DNA from: Flavobacterium sp. SUN052
Lineage (GTDB): Bacteria > Bacteroidota > Bacteroidia > Flavobacteriales > Flavobacteriaceae
DNA: 64,000 bases
Assembly (NCBI RefSeq): GCF_028867935.1
Contig: NZ_JAPQNS010000002.1
Coordinates: 673,426-737,425, forward strand
Direction: 5' to 3'
In this document: positions 36,143-43,748 of the stretch, in pieces
How the letters are laid out: each line of letters starts with the position of its first letter
Numbering within the stretch: position 1 is the first letter of the stretch
The notes under the pieces: generated by a model
The model's input: only the letters and a program-made list of their open reading frames with translations
The model's database searches: none
What the model was told of the DNA's origin: nothing
Made by a program: the position numbers and the translations under genes

Positions 36143-36172
36143 TTGCTACTTATGGTCTATCTATTACTTTTG
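36143..36172 (+). promoter_or_regulatory. Promoter of integrase 1
   Basis: TTG at 36143-36145 and a perfect TAnnTTTG box (TACTTTTG) at 36165-36172 are separated by 19 bases. Transcription would start about 36178, inside the 12-bp direct repeats, and upstream of the ATG at 36211. This supports the later start codon of the integrase. Confidence 0.65.
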
Positions 36173-36194
36173 TGGTGTCCCTTGTGGTGTCCCT
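36171..36194. repeat. Tandem 12-bp repeats, likely integrase arm sites (left end)
   Basis: TGTGGTGTCCCT occurs twice in perfect tandem. The same pair, with one mismatch, lies at 62231-62254 near the right end of the island. Tandem repeats near both att sites are typical arm-type integrase binding sites. This pair overlaps the integrase -7 box, so bound integrase could repress its own gene. Confidence 0.65.
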
Positions 36195-36210
36195 AAACAA
36201 AAATAGCTCA

Positions 36211-37611
36211 ATGCAAAAGGTAACAATCGCGCTGGTTTTTGATCAGAAAAAAGTTCAAGATGCGAACCTCGGCATAGTCAAAGTCAGAGTCACATACCTG
36301 CGGGAAAAACGCTTCTTCACCACAGGTATAAAAGTTTCCTGTGCCGACTGGCAACGACTCAACCGAATGAAAGGGGAGTTAGATAACCGCATAAAAGACG
36401 ACAGTTTTATTGGCCTGCACCGTAGCCTATACGGGTATAAAGACAATCGTAATGGCCGCGTAGAAGGTTGGTTAGATAAGGCTCGTAGTGTAGTTGACCA
36501 ATTAGGGGCCAATTTTACCTTCGACATGTTCAAAGATAAATTCGCCAACTACGGAAAAGACGAAGCTGACTACGCCAAACGTGACGATGTGATTCAAGCC
36601 CTTATCCACAAACAGGAATCGATGCAGGGGCAAGAGCGCATAGGAACGGCGAGTTTGTACGGTCTCGTGGCAAAATCGTTGTTGCGGTTTGTGGCACAGT
36701 TACCCGATAAAGACCGCCGATTGCTGGGCTTGCCTGTATTACCCAAAAAGGCAAAAGATAACGGCACTCCTACCCTATCATTTAAACAGGTAACGACCGA
36801 CTTTTTGAACCGTTATGAAGCTTGGATGCTTCGGGAGGGAAAGGCGTCACAAAGCCCAAACGGAGTAGCTCAACCAGCATCGCCAACGACAGTAGGAATA
36901 TATTGCCGACACTTGCGGGCAGTCTTTAACCAAGCGAAGGACAAAGGAATTATCTCTGCAAACGAGTACCCTTTTGGACGTAACCGCTATGTCATACCGG
37001 CTGGGCAGACCCCAAAGAAGGCGTTATCCAAAAATGACTTAGAAAAAATAAAAACATACCAACCTCAGCCAGACAGCAGTGAGCAACGGGCACACGACCT
37101 CTGGCTTTTTACTTACTATTGCAGCGGCCTCAATATGGCGGACTTATGCCGGTTACAATGGAGTGATATAGACGAAAAAGCAAACTGTTTTTTCTTTGTA
37201 CGGCAAAAAACGAAGCTAACACGCAAAGGTGACCGTAGACCCATCAGAATACCGTTACGACCAGAAACATGGGCTATTATCAACCGATACGCGAACAAAC
37301 GTCATGACCCCGAAGCCTATGTGTTTTCTTTTCTTGACGGAAGCGAAACAGCACAACGGGCCAAGGACGTAATAGCACAAGTAGTAAAGCAGACTAACAA
37401 GTGGATGCGCCGAATTGGCGAAAAACTAGGTATAGGAAACGATTTGGTAACATATGCAGCTCGTCATAGTTTTGCTACTACCCTACTTCGTAGTGGGGCA
37501 CCAGTGTCTATGATTAGTCAACAAATAGGCCACACTCAGGGCCGCTCAACTGAACACTACCTCGGAGCCTTTGAAGACGACGATGTAAAGAACTACCTCG
37601 AACTGCTGTAA
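36211..37611 (+). CDS. Tyrosine recombinase / integrase of the island
   Basis: The ATG at 36211 is favoured because the longer frame would begin upstream of the promoter and run through the arm-site repeats. The 466-residue product has an N-terminal arm-binding part, a SAM-like core-binding domain and a catalytic domain with A-R-H-S-F-A-T, Q-I-G-H and the nucleophile Tyr in S-T-E-H-Y-L-G-A-F. The position of Arg I is Ser in Y-Y-C-S-G-L-N, as in IntDOT of CTnDOT. It should recombine the tRNA-Asn att sites that flank the island. Confidence 0.9.
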   Translation: MQKVTIALVFDQKKVQDANLGIVKVRVTYLREKRFFTTGIKVSCADWQRLNRMKGELDNRIKDDSFIGLHRSLYGYKDNRNGRVEGWLDKARSVVDQLGANFTFDMFKDKFANYGKDEADYAKRDDVIQALIHKQESMQGQERIGTASLYGLVAKSLLRFVAQLPDKDRRLLGLPVLPKKAKDNGTPTLSFKQVTTDFLNRYEAWMLREGKASQSPNGVAQPASPTTVGIYCRHLRAVFNQAKDKGIISANEYPFGRNRYVIPAGQTPKKALSKNDLEKIKTYQPQPDSSEQRAHDLWLFTYYCSGLNMADLCRLQWSDIDEKANCFFFVRQKTKLTRKGDRRPIRIPLRPETWAIINRYANKRHDPEAYVFSFLDGSETAQRAKDVIAQVVKQTNKWMRRIGEKLGIGNDLVTYAARHSFATTLLRSGAPVSMISQQIGHTQGRSTEHYLGAFEDDDVKNYLELL

Positions 37612-37660
37612 ACAGTGTGCATTATGTAACCAGAAAATACCATTTCAACCTTTGGACTCG

Positions 37661-37700
37661 TCTAACAAATAATGTGAATATTTACATTTAATTTGTTAGA
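37661..37700. promoter_or_regulatory. Large AT-rich dyad between integrase 1 and the next gene
   Basis: TCTAACAAAT (37661-37670) is the exact reverse complement of ATTTGTTAGA (37691-37700), and an inner pair AATGT/ACATT extends the symmetry. It lies 25 bp before the ATG at 37725. Low GC argues against a terminator and for an operator or replication-protein binding site. Confidence 0.45.
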
Positions 37701-37724
37701 GAAGCCCTGTAAAAGTGATCAAAT

Positions 37725-39008
37725 ATGTCCCAGGGAGTAGTTCCACCCCAATTCATCAGCTCTTTTCAAAATCGACTGTGTTCTCTTTTCAAAATAGCAG
37801 AAGAACAAATTATCTTTCATTTGCCTGAACCACTTGATAATCAGGGTTTAGATTTATTGAGAGATGCTTCAAAACTCTGTCAAGAGAGATTTTTAGAGCA
37901 GATAATGCAACCCAGTAAAGCATATGAAGGGCAAGAACAAATTGATTATATCGAAGTGACAAGACGTTTAAATGAATGGTTGGCCAAATTTACTATAATT
38001 GCTTACATAGGACTTTATGGGTATATAAAAACTCCTGTAAACGAGTACTTTGTTTATTTCCCTGAAAAGATCATCAACTGGAGGCAACTGCTATTACACT
38101 TTCATAGCAATGAAAAGGTAACAAAAAGTCCTGTTTTTGATGTCTCAGAGGACACTATAGAGAGAATATTTTCTGTAGTTTTCTATAATGTTATACTGCA
38201 AGTTTTTGAAAAAAATGACATATCCACTGAGAATATTAGCACCATATTGCATGATAGTGACCGCAAAATTATTGGTTTACTGAATGGTGCGAACAATGAC
38301 ACTTTTGAAGACTATTTGCGTCATTATTATCATGTTTCTCCACAATTAAACATTCGCCGACTTGAAGAGCTCGACTTGGCACTAGAGACTGAATATCAGC
38401 AGTTTAACAACAATGGTTTTTCTTCTTACATACCCTCTTCCATTGCTGAACGTGTATCGCTGAAAGAAGGGTTACGACGTCTATCCGAATTGCTTACTAT
38501 ACAGCGAATTTCTTTAAAGTCATTAAAACAGTCGATGCCTGATTATCAAACATATAACTACGCAGCAAATATCAGAGGCCAAAAAACTCAGCAAGAAAAA
38601 GAGAAGCTACAAAAGAGGGACGAAAAAGTTCAGGCCGTAATGCCTAAGCAAGTGAAACTGCAAATTACGATCCTGCCCGAACACCGTAAGGCCATTTTAG
38701 TAACCCTTACACCTTACGTGACGAGTGGATTGGATAGCCTTGAGCTCCTATTAGCAGCGGAAGATGCTACTGACCCTGTAACTATTAAAGGTCGCCCCGG
38801 CAATGCTTTGACCTACGTTTTTCGACAGGCCTATGTCACTGGCTATATTAATAATGCAAAGTCAGAAATAGCTCGGTGGTTAGTCCATTGGTTTGTTATA
38901 GAAGACAAAAAGGGTGGGCAAAGAGAGCTAAAATATTCCTCTGTATATGCTGATTTGACAAAAGATAACAAGCCTAAAAGAAGCTCACTAATACCTTACC
39001 AGCCATAA
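37725..39008 (+). CDS. Unrecognised island backbone protein (427 aa)
   Basis: A 427-residue soluble protein that I cannot assign. The first 270 residues are largely helical and carry no clear motif. Residues 330-420 look like a compact C-terminal domain (L-E-L-L-L-A-A-E-D-A-T-D-P-V, G-R-P-G-N-A-L-T-Y-V-F-R-Q-A-Y, I-A-R-W-L-V-H-W-F). A charged linker (Q-E-K-E-K-L-Q-K-R-D-E-K) separates the two. It sits between the integrase and the excisionase-like gene and is followed by a terminator hairpin, so it is a one-gene unit. A role in replication or control of the island is possible. Confidence 0.6.
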   Translation: MSQGVVPPQFISSFQNRLCSLFKIAEEQIIFHLPEPLDNQGLDLLRDASKLCQERFLEQIMQPSKAYEGQEQIDYIEVTRRLNEWLAKFTIIAYIGLYGYIKTPVNEYFVYFPEKIINWRQLLLHFHSNEKVTKSPVFDVSEDTIERIFSVVFYNVILQVFEKNDISTENISTILHDSDRKIIGLLNGANNDTFEDYLRHYYHVSPQLNIRRLEELDLALETEYQQFNNNGFSSYIPSSIAERVSLKEGLRRLSELLTIQRISLKSLKQSMPDYQTYNYAANIRGQKTQQEKEKLQKRDEKVQAVMPKQVKLQITILPEHRKAILVTLTPYVTSGLDSLELLLAAEDATDPVTIKGRPGNALTYVFRQAYVTGYINNAKSEIARWLVHWFVIEDKKGGQRELKYSSVYADLTKDNKPKRSSLIPYQP

Positions 39009-39019
39009 ATAAACTATAT

Positions 39020-39059
39020 CTCAGTTCGACCCCTAGGGGTTGAGCTGAGGTACTTTTCC
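39020..39059 (+). terminator. Terminator hairpin after the 427-residue gene
   Basis: CTCAGTTCGACCCC (39020-39033) pairs with GGGGTTGAGCTGAG (39036-39049) with two non-Watson-Crick positions, around a 2-base centre, and is followed by TACTTTTCCTT. It begins 11 bp after the stop codon at 39008. Confidence 0.65.
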
Positions 39060-39095
39060 TTATCTCCTTGCATCGGTTTTAAACAATAGCCGATA

Positions 39096-39368
39096 ATGGT
39101 AGTAGACTTTCAACAATTGCAGAACGATGTGACCACCACAAAAGAAGTGGTGTTCATGATACGGGAACAGATTAAACAGGGCCTCTCCCAGGGTACAGAC
39201 GAGAAACCGTTTGCGCTCGGCGAAGCCGCCGAGTTTTTGGGTATAGCAGAACAAACCCTATACCAGAACATAAAAAAAGTACCTCACCGTAAACGGTTCG
39301 GCCGATTATACTTTTTCAAAAGTGAGTTGCTGGCATACCTGGACGGAAAGGAGGTGGGCCATGAATAA
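39096..39368 (+). CDS. Excisionase-like helix-turn-helix protein
   Basis: A 90-residue protein with a MerR/excisionase-type winged helix (HTH_17) at residues 37-85: A-L-G-E-A-A-E-F-L-G-I-A-E-Q-T-L-Y-Q-N-I and R-K-R-F-G-R-L-Y-F-F-K-S-E-L-L-A-Y-L. The first 30 residues form a helix. Such proteins direct excision or regulate replication genes of Bacteroidota mobile elements. Its end overlaps the start of a small membrane gene by 8 bp. Confidence 0.8.
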   Translation: MVVDFQQLQNDVTTTKEVVFMIREQIKQGLSQGTDEKPFALGEAAEFLGIAEQTLYQNIKKVPHRKRFGRLYFFKSELLAYLDGKEVGHE

Positions 39369-39498
39369 CGACTCAAGAGCCTTCGTTTTTCGTCAGGTGA
39401 GTTTTATGTGGCTACTGCTTGGTACAGCAGCATACAATGTGGCAGGTGGGCTATATACCGTTTGGCTTGTGATAGTGGTAGGCTTGTCAAAACCGTAA
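39361..39498 (+). CDS. Small membrane protein overlapping the excisionase gene (45 aa)
   Basis: The ATG at 39361 lies inside the last codons of the HTH gene, which ends ATGAATAA. The 45-residue product has one hydrophobic helix (W-L-L-L-G-T-A-A-Y-N-V-A-G-G-L-Y-T-V-W-L-V-I-V-V-G). The next gene starts 8 bp after its stop. The overlap and operon spacing support expression. Function unknown. Confidence 0.4.
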   Translation: MNNDSRAFVFRQVSFMWLLLGTAAYNVAGGLYTVWLVIVVGLSKP

Positions 39499-39506
39499 CC
39501 CGAACC

Positions 39507-41150
39507 ATGCCCATCTGCAACACAACACTTGAGTACCGGGGCGGTCTCGCTAAACGGTTACTTGATAGCCGCCATCTGCGTTTTAACGAAGTACGAGAAA
39601 GGGGTAGTTCAACCGTAAAACGGTTCTACACGAACATGAAGTTTAGGGACTTTTCCTTTGTTGTACATCCCCAAGAGGACAAAGTGATTTTGAAAGGCTC
39701 CTGGCCCAAATTTCACAATGAAGGTCAGCACAACTACACGCGCTACACCACAGGCGATTTGTCACTTGATATAATAACCCTATCTGAGTTGTTCGACTAT
39801 GACTTTTCTACTGGCCTACTTCATAGCCTTGAAGCAGGGGTTAATTTGGACTTCACAGGCTTCCTACAGCCTTATTTTACGCCCAGTTACCTTATACCTC
39901 ATTTCATTTGTTTTCAAGGCCGCAAACCGTTTGTACCCATGAATTCGATCAAAGGTATCGGGAACGGGGTGGAGTGTGCCATGAGCAATTACAGGATTAA
40001 AGGATATGACAAAGGACTGCAATACCGTTTGCTAAACCCACTATTGCGGCTAGAATACGACTGTAACCTGATGAAAGAGTTGCAGCCATTGGGCATACGA
40101 GTGTTGAGCGACCTGACTGACTTGCATAAGATGAGTTTATTGGGACAAAGGGTGCAGGAACTGGTCGAGGATATAATAATAGTGGAGCCGCTGGCAACCG
40201 ACAAGCTTTCAAGCTCACAACTGAAGTTGTATCAGAAGGCAGAACGACCAAGCTTTTGGATGGGGTTAAGTAGCCGAAATCGACATTACTACCGGGAGCG
40301 TCTTCGTGAGATGACAGAAGCGTATAGCCAGTACCAGTTGCATGAAACCCTTTGCCAACAAACCCGCAAGGAGTGGGAAACGCTGACCAAAAATTGTAAC
40401 ATTTTTGCCGGTGTGCACGAATCTAGCACCCCCACTTCCAAAACCGAAAATTGTAACATTTTCTCACCTGTTAATTGTGGAAAACGTTACAAGGTGTTAG
40501 ACGAGGTGGCAGCAGTTAGCTTCGGCGTGGTGGTGCAGCAGTCCAACCATGAACAAGTTGAAGAGGTCAGTCAATCAGAACGGTATTGTCAGGTGACAGG
40601 ATTACCGTTACACCCTCAGCAACCAAAAAGCAAGGTGGTGGGGATTACGACGTTGAAACACGATGCGAATACGTTGAGCCTGTTGCGCCAACGGTACGGT
40701 AATAAGCAATGTAAGCGAGCCTACCATTCGGAAGCGTACAGGCTGGCTCACGGCCCAAGAAACGAAAAGAGTAATCCGCCTAACAACTTCATGCGACGAA
40801 TCAAAAGAGCAGAAGCAGACTGTAACTTGTTTGGGCTCGAAGAAACGCTGCGGTTGACAGCCGAACAGCAAGCCTTGCTGAATTACTTTGACGGTACAGA
40901 GAAGGCAGTCAGGCCGACCCTAAAAAAGTGTATAAAAGAAGACAAAGACACAATAAGGGATTCCTTTGCGGATTCCGAAACGTCACAACACCGGGGGGTA
41001 GAAAAAACAATTTCGGCAACCGGGGGAGGCTCTGTGGTCAGACCCCAGCCTCTCACGAAGGGTCATTTGCAAAAAAAACGTCCAAACACCGTTAATATAT
41101 TAGATAACAACGTACTTGAGTTGTTCCCAATAGAACCATATGGCAGCTAA
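39507..41150 (+). CDS. Replication protein resembling phage gpII/X (Phage_CRI type)
   Basis: I take the ATG at 39507, just after the small gene; an earlier ATG in frame at 39408 would lie inside it. The 547-residue product resembles gpII/X replication initiators of filamentous phages in its order of motifs: G-S-W-P-K-F-H-N-E-G-Q-H-N-Y near residue 65, D-I-I-T-L-S-E-L, S-L-E-A-G-V-N-L-D-F, I-K-G-Y-D-K-G-L-Q-Y and L-L-R-L-E-Y-D. The second half is less conserved and variable. It suggests rolling-circle replication of the excised island. No catalytic residues could be assigned with confidence. Confidence 0.55.
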   Translation: MPICNTTLEYRGGLAKRLLDSRHLRFNEVRERGSSTVKRFYTNMKFRDFSFVVHPQEDKVILKGSWPKFHNEGQHNYTRYTTGDLSLDIITLSELFDYDFSTGLLHSLEAGVNLDFTGFLQPYFTPSYLIPHFICFQGRKPFVPMNSIKGIGNGVECAMSNYRIKGYDKGLQYRLLNPLLRLEYDCNLMKELQPLGIRVLSDLTDLHKMSLLGQRVQELVEDIIIVEPLATDKLSSSQLKLYQKAERPSFWMGLSSRNRHYYRERLREMTEAYSQYQLHETLCQQTRKEWETLTKNCNIFAGVHESSTPTSKTENCNIFSPVNCGKRYKVLDEVAAVSFGVVVQQSNHEQVEEVSQSERYCQVTGLPLHPQQPKSKVVGITTLKHDANTLSLLRQRYGNKQCKRAYHSEAYRLAHGPRNEKSNPPNNFMRRIKRAEADCNLFGLEETLRLTAEQQALLNYFDGTEKAVRPTLKKCIKEDKDTIRDSFADSETSQHRGVEKTISATGGGSVVRPQPLTKGHLQKKRPNTVNILDNNVLELFPIEPYGS

Positions 41151-41490
41151 CGTCCTACATAACTGTAACCGCAACCCCTACGACAAGGCCAAAAACGCAC
41201 GCCATGTGGTTTTGCTTGCAGCTATGGACTATAACATTAATATGCTCAATTCTCTTTCGCCCATTGCGCTCCGAGTATTACTCACAATGGCCGGGGAGCT
41301 TAATGTGCAAGGCTACGTTACGGCACCGCTAGACGAACTGGCCCGACGAATACAAAGCCCACGTAGCTTCGTGAACAAAGGTATTCTGGAACTGGCCAAC
41401 ATGAACGTTATCCGAAAAAAACAGCGAGGGCAATACTGGATGAACCCCACGTATTTTCGGCCTGCGCTAATTGAAGTTTTAAGCTGTTGA
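41140..41490 (+). CDS. Winged-helix protein, RepL-like
   Basis: A 116-residue protein whose start overlaps the replication gene by 11 bp. The core (about 35-108) is a winged helix: A-L-R-V-L-L-T-M-A-G-E-L, A-P-L-D-E-L-A-R-R-I-Q-S-P-R-S-F-V-N-K-G-I and the wing K-K-Q-R-G-Q-Y-W-M-N-P-T-Y-F. This pattern is close to plasmid RepL-type replication proteins. Coupling to the gpII/X-like gene suggests both act in replication or its control. Confidence 0.65.
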   Translation: MAANVLHNCNRNPYDKAKNARHVVLLAAMDYNINMLNSLSPIALRVLLTMAGELNVQGYVTAPLDELARRIQSPRSFVNKGILELANMNVIRKKQRGQYWMNPTYFRPALIEVLSC

Positions 41491-41587
41491 AACGCTGACA
41501 AAAAAGTTGTTGGCTATGCTAGAGCAGCTGACCATATCAAAAGTCAGTACACCAATAGCTTCAACTAGTTTATAACACTAACTTGTA

Positions 41588-42013
41588 CTACTCAGGCTGA
41601 CTTAGTTGTTGCTGACGCCGTTGAGCCATGTCAACGAAGTTAAGCGGTTGTAGTAATACAGTTGGAATACCAGCCCGTGCTGTCAACGAAGCAATTGTTT
41701 CCCGAACAAATGGAAAAATAATGGCTGGTGCATTAATATCTGCAAAACCGTCTAAAAAGCTTGCTTCAACCCCATCTGCTACCAAGAATTGTCCACCCAT
41801 CTTTACCTTTGCCTCAACGACGCGTTGCCCTTCTTTTTCTTGCCATACATCCGCTTCTAGGGTAACGTAGAGTATAGGGAGTTCAGTCCGTCGTGATATA
41901 TTGACCTGAAGTTTAGTCTGACTTTCAGTAGCAGTAGTATCGTCCTCGGCCCGGTGAAAGGCAACGTCGAGTAAGTCGATTTTTTGAAGAGTGAACGGGG
42001 GATTCGAATCCAT
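41588..42013 (-). CDS. SecB-like chaperone
   Basis: A 141-residue SecB-family protein. The C-terminal half carries the family hallmark I-N-A-P-A-I-I-F-P-F-V-R-E-T-I-A-S-L-T-A-R-A-G, followed by L-L-Q-P-L-N-F, where SecB has P-x-x-L-F-P-Y and L-x-P-I-N-F. The N-terminal half has the alternating strands of the SecB beta-sheet. It is the third gene of a leftward operon after a HEPN-like gene and a gene of unknown function. Solitary SecB-like proteins of mobile islands are known as chaperones of toxin-antitoxin-chaperone systems (Rv1957; CmdC of CmdTAC). It is unlikely to be the housekeeping SecB. Confidence 0.75.
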   Translation of the reverse strand: MDSNPPFTLQKIDLLDVAFHRAEDDTTATESQTKLQVNISRRTELPILYVTLEADVWQEKEGQRVVEAKVKMGGQFLVADGVEASFLDGFADINAPAIIFPFVRETIASLTARAGIPTVLLQPLNFVDMAQRRQQQLSQPE

Positions 42014-42028
42014 AATTCTGAGGGCAAA

Positions 42029-42511
42029 CTAAGCGGCCATACCGTAGTTATAGTCTCCAACTAAGATAGGGTTAGTTTGAACCGTGATTGTATTTTGGTA
42101 CTGAACATCTTCGTTGTAAACTACGCTGTTCAGTACCTCGTTAGATGAAATATCTTCCAAGAACCAGTCATGAATCCAACTGACAGTCGAATAGCCTGTC
42201 TGAGTGCGATACGGTTGGGCTAATGTTGTTTCCAATACTGGTTGCTTCTTGTACAGGATAGGGGGCTCCAATGGGAAATCATTATCCTGATCAGTGAATA
42301 AAATACACTGATCGCTAAAAAAACGGTTGAACTCGTCAAGTTCTGCCAAGATTGATTCCCGAAAAAGAGGAGAAACATGAGTGCTGGCGTCGGTCAATTC
42401 AACTACATGTTGATCGGACAAGCTTTCATATGCGTAGGCGAACCCGCAGTTTGGGAATTGTGTATGGAGCCGGTCAATGAGACGGATTATCCAACTGTTT
42501 ATCTTGTTCAT
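42029..42511 (-). CDS. Middle gene of the HEPN/SecB operon (possible antitoxin)
   Basis: A 160-residue protein. The first 85 residues form a compact alpha/beta unit (I-I-R-L-I-D-R-L-H, Y-A-Y-E-S-L-S-D-Q-H-V-V-E-L, A-E-L-D-E-F-N-R-F-F, C-I-L-F-T) of a type I recall from uncharacterised Bacteroidota proteins. The last 75 residues are rich in Tyr, Trp, Asn and Val and look poorly structured (T-V-S-W-I-H-D-W-F, Y-N-E-D-V-Q-Y-Q-N). In chaperone-dependent antitoxins such a tail binds SecB, so this is the best antitoxin candidate. It lies 29 bp after the HEPN-like gene and 15 bp before the SecB-like gene. Confidence 0.5.
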   Translation of the reverse strand: MNKINSWIIRLIDRLHTQFPNCGFAYAYESLSDQHVVELTDASTHVSPLFRESILAELDEFNRFFSDQCILFTDQDNDFPLEPPILYKKQPVLETTLAQPYRTQTGYSTVSWIHDWFLEDISSNEVLNSVVYNEDVQYQNTITVQTNPILVGDYNYGMAA

Positions 42512-42540
42512 AGAAGAGGGATATTTATAGAATATTTTGA

Positions 42541-42951
42541 TCAGCGACTTGCGAAATTTTTGTCTGCTCGATCCAGCAGTATTTGCAACTTTTTAGCTAG
42601 TTGCAAACACGCTCGGCTGTTACTCTCGTTAAAGCTATAAGCTTCATAATCAGCCTTAACACGATTTCGTTTTAACCGGCCAATATCCTGGCTGTAATCA
42701 AGGAAGTCAAGTCTATAACCAGCGTCAACTAATTTCTGTTCAAGTGCCTTTATTGTACGGACATGACTACTGCCTTCGTCAGTGAGATTGGTCAAGCTGG
42801 CGGGAAAGTATGTTTGCAAAATGTGCATTGACCGTTGAAGCGAACTGTAATAAGCATGATGAACGCTGGCCGTGAAAAGTTCGTGAGGCTTGTCGATTAA
42901 GGTTTCGCAGGCTCTCAGGCTATTGTTTGACTTCTGCAAAAGTGGGTTCAT
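42541..42951 (-). CDS. HEPN-like protein, possible toxin
   Basis: The start at 42951 (MNPLLQKSNNSL) is supported by the promoter at 42968-42996; a longer frame would begin inside it. The 136-residue all-helical product has HEPN features: a helix with A-S-V-H-H-A-Y-Y-S-S-L-Q-R, and the later G-R-L-K-R-N-R-V-K-A-D-Y-E followed by a helix S-R-A-C-L-Q-L-A-K-K-L. The R-x4..6-H RNase motif is not present, so if it is a toxin its active site differs, or it is a binding module. It is the first gene of the three-gene operon. Confidence 0.55.
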   Translation of the reverse strand: MNPLLQKSNNSLRACETLIDKPHELFTASVHHAYYSSLQRSMHILQTYFPASLTNLTDEGSSHVRTIKALEQKLVDAGYRLDFLDYSQDIGRLKRNRVKADYEAYSFNESNSRACLQLAKKLQILLDRADKNFASR

Positions 42952-42967
42952 ACAGGTGTAGGGGCAG

Positions 42968-42996
42968 CAAAGATACTGTTTTCGGAAACAATCCAA
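42968..42996 (-). promoter_or_regulatory. Promoter of the HEPN-like/SecB-like operon
   Basis: On the minus strand a perfect TAnnTTTG box (TATCTTTG, 42975-42968) is preceded by a TTG (42996-42994) at 18 bases. The ATG of the first gene lies 16 bases downstream, giving a short leader. Confidence 0.6.
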
Positions 42997-43064
42997 TAAA
43001 TTTTTAAGGTATTGATTTAACGGTGATTAAGCGGCCTGACTACTACTTTGTCCTTTTACATAGT

Positions 43065-43748
43065 TCACAAATCCATTTTTACCCCATTGTGTTTTAGCCA
43101 ACGCTCCGCGTCACGGTAGGTAGGAAGAACTTTATCTAACTCGTTCCAGAAGGCAGCAGAATGGTTGTGGTGGACCAGGTGGACTAACTCGTGGACGATG
43201 ATGTAGTCTAACACTGAAACAGGGGCCATAGCGACCTTCCAGTGGAAGTTTAACCGCCCGGTGGTGGTACAGGAAGCCCAGCGGTGTTTTAGCTCCATAA
43301 CGCGAATATCAGCTACGCCTGCGTTTATTTTCGGCAGGTAGAAGGCAAGCCGCTCCCGAATTTTTTCGAGCCCCTTCTGTTTGTAAAAGTCAATAAAGAG
43401 TTGGCGGGCATTGGGCAAGGCTCTACGGTGCAACGTAAAGTAGTTGTTGCGAAACAACAAGTCGGTTTCCTGCTCGTCGGCGAAACGAAGCCGGTAGTTG
43501 CGCCCAAAGTATAGAAAAGCTTGTCCGCTCACAAATGGACGTCTTGTTCGACCTGCGTTCAGTTCGGCCCACTTGGCCAGTTTACTATGTAGCAAATACT
43601 CCTTCGCTGCCAACAGGCCAAGAATTGTTTCGTCGTCGGTGCCAGTGGGAGCCAGCACCGATACCGTACCATCGCGCTCGATAAAAATGCTGAGGGTTTT
43701 TGATCGACCTGACCGCCGAACGTCTATGTCTATACCACTAAATGTCAT
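43065..43748 (-). CDS. YgjP-type metallopeptidase-like protein
   Basis: A 227-residue member of the YgjP/M48-like group. The zinc motif is H-E-L-V-H-L-V-H-H-N-H-S-A-A-F-W near residues 187-202, preceded by M-E-L-K-H-R-W-A-S-C. The N-terminal half (R-R-S-G-R-S-K-T-L-S-I-F-I) is typical of the family. Its start overlaps the hsdR stop by 4 bp, so it is the last gene of the restriction operon. YgjP genes are frequent companions of type I restriction systems; their role there is not established. Confidence 0.85.
   Translation of the reverse strand: MTFSGIDIDVRRSGRSKTLSIFIERDGTVSVLAPTGTDDETILGLLAAKEYLLHSKLAKWAELNAGRTRRPFVSGQAFLYFGRNYRLRFADEQETDLLFRNNYFTLHRRALPNARQLFIDFYKQKGLEKIRERLAFYLPKINAGVADIRVMELKHRWASCTTTGRLNFHWKVAMAPVSVLDYIIVHELVHLVHHNHSAAFWNELDKVLPTYRDAERWLKHNGVKMDL

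Noticed and set aside
37725..39008. A relaxase or transposase
   Set aside because: No HUH, catalytic Tyr context or DDE pattern is visible; left as unknown.
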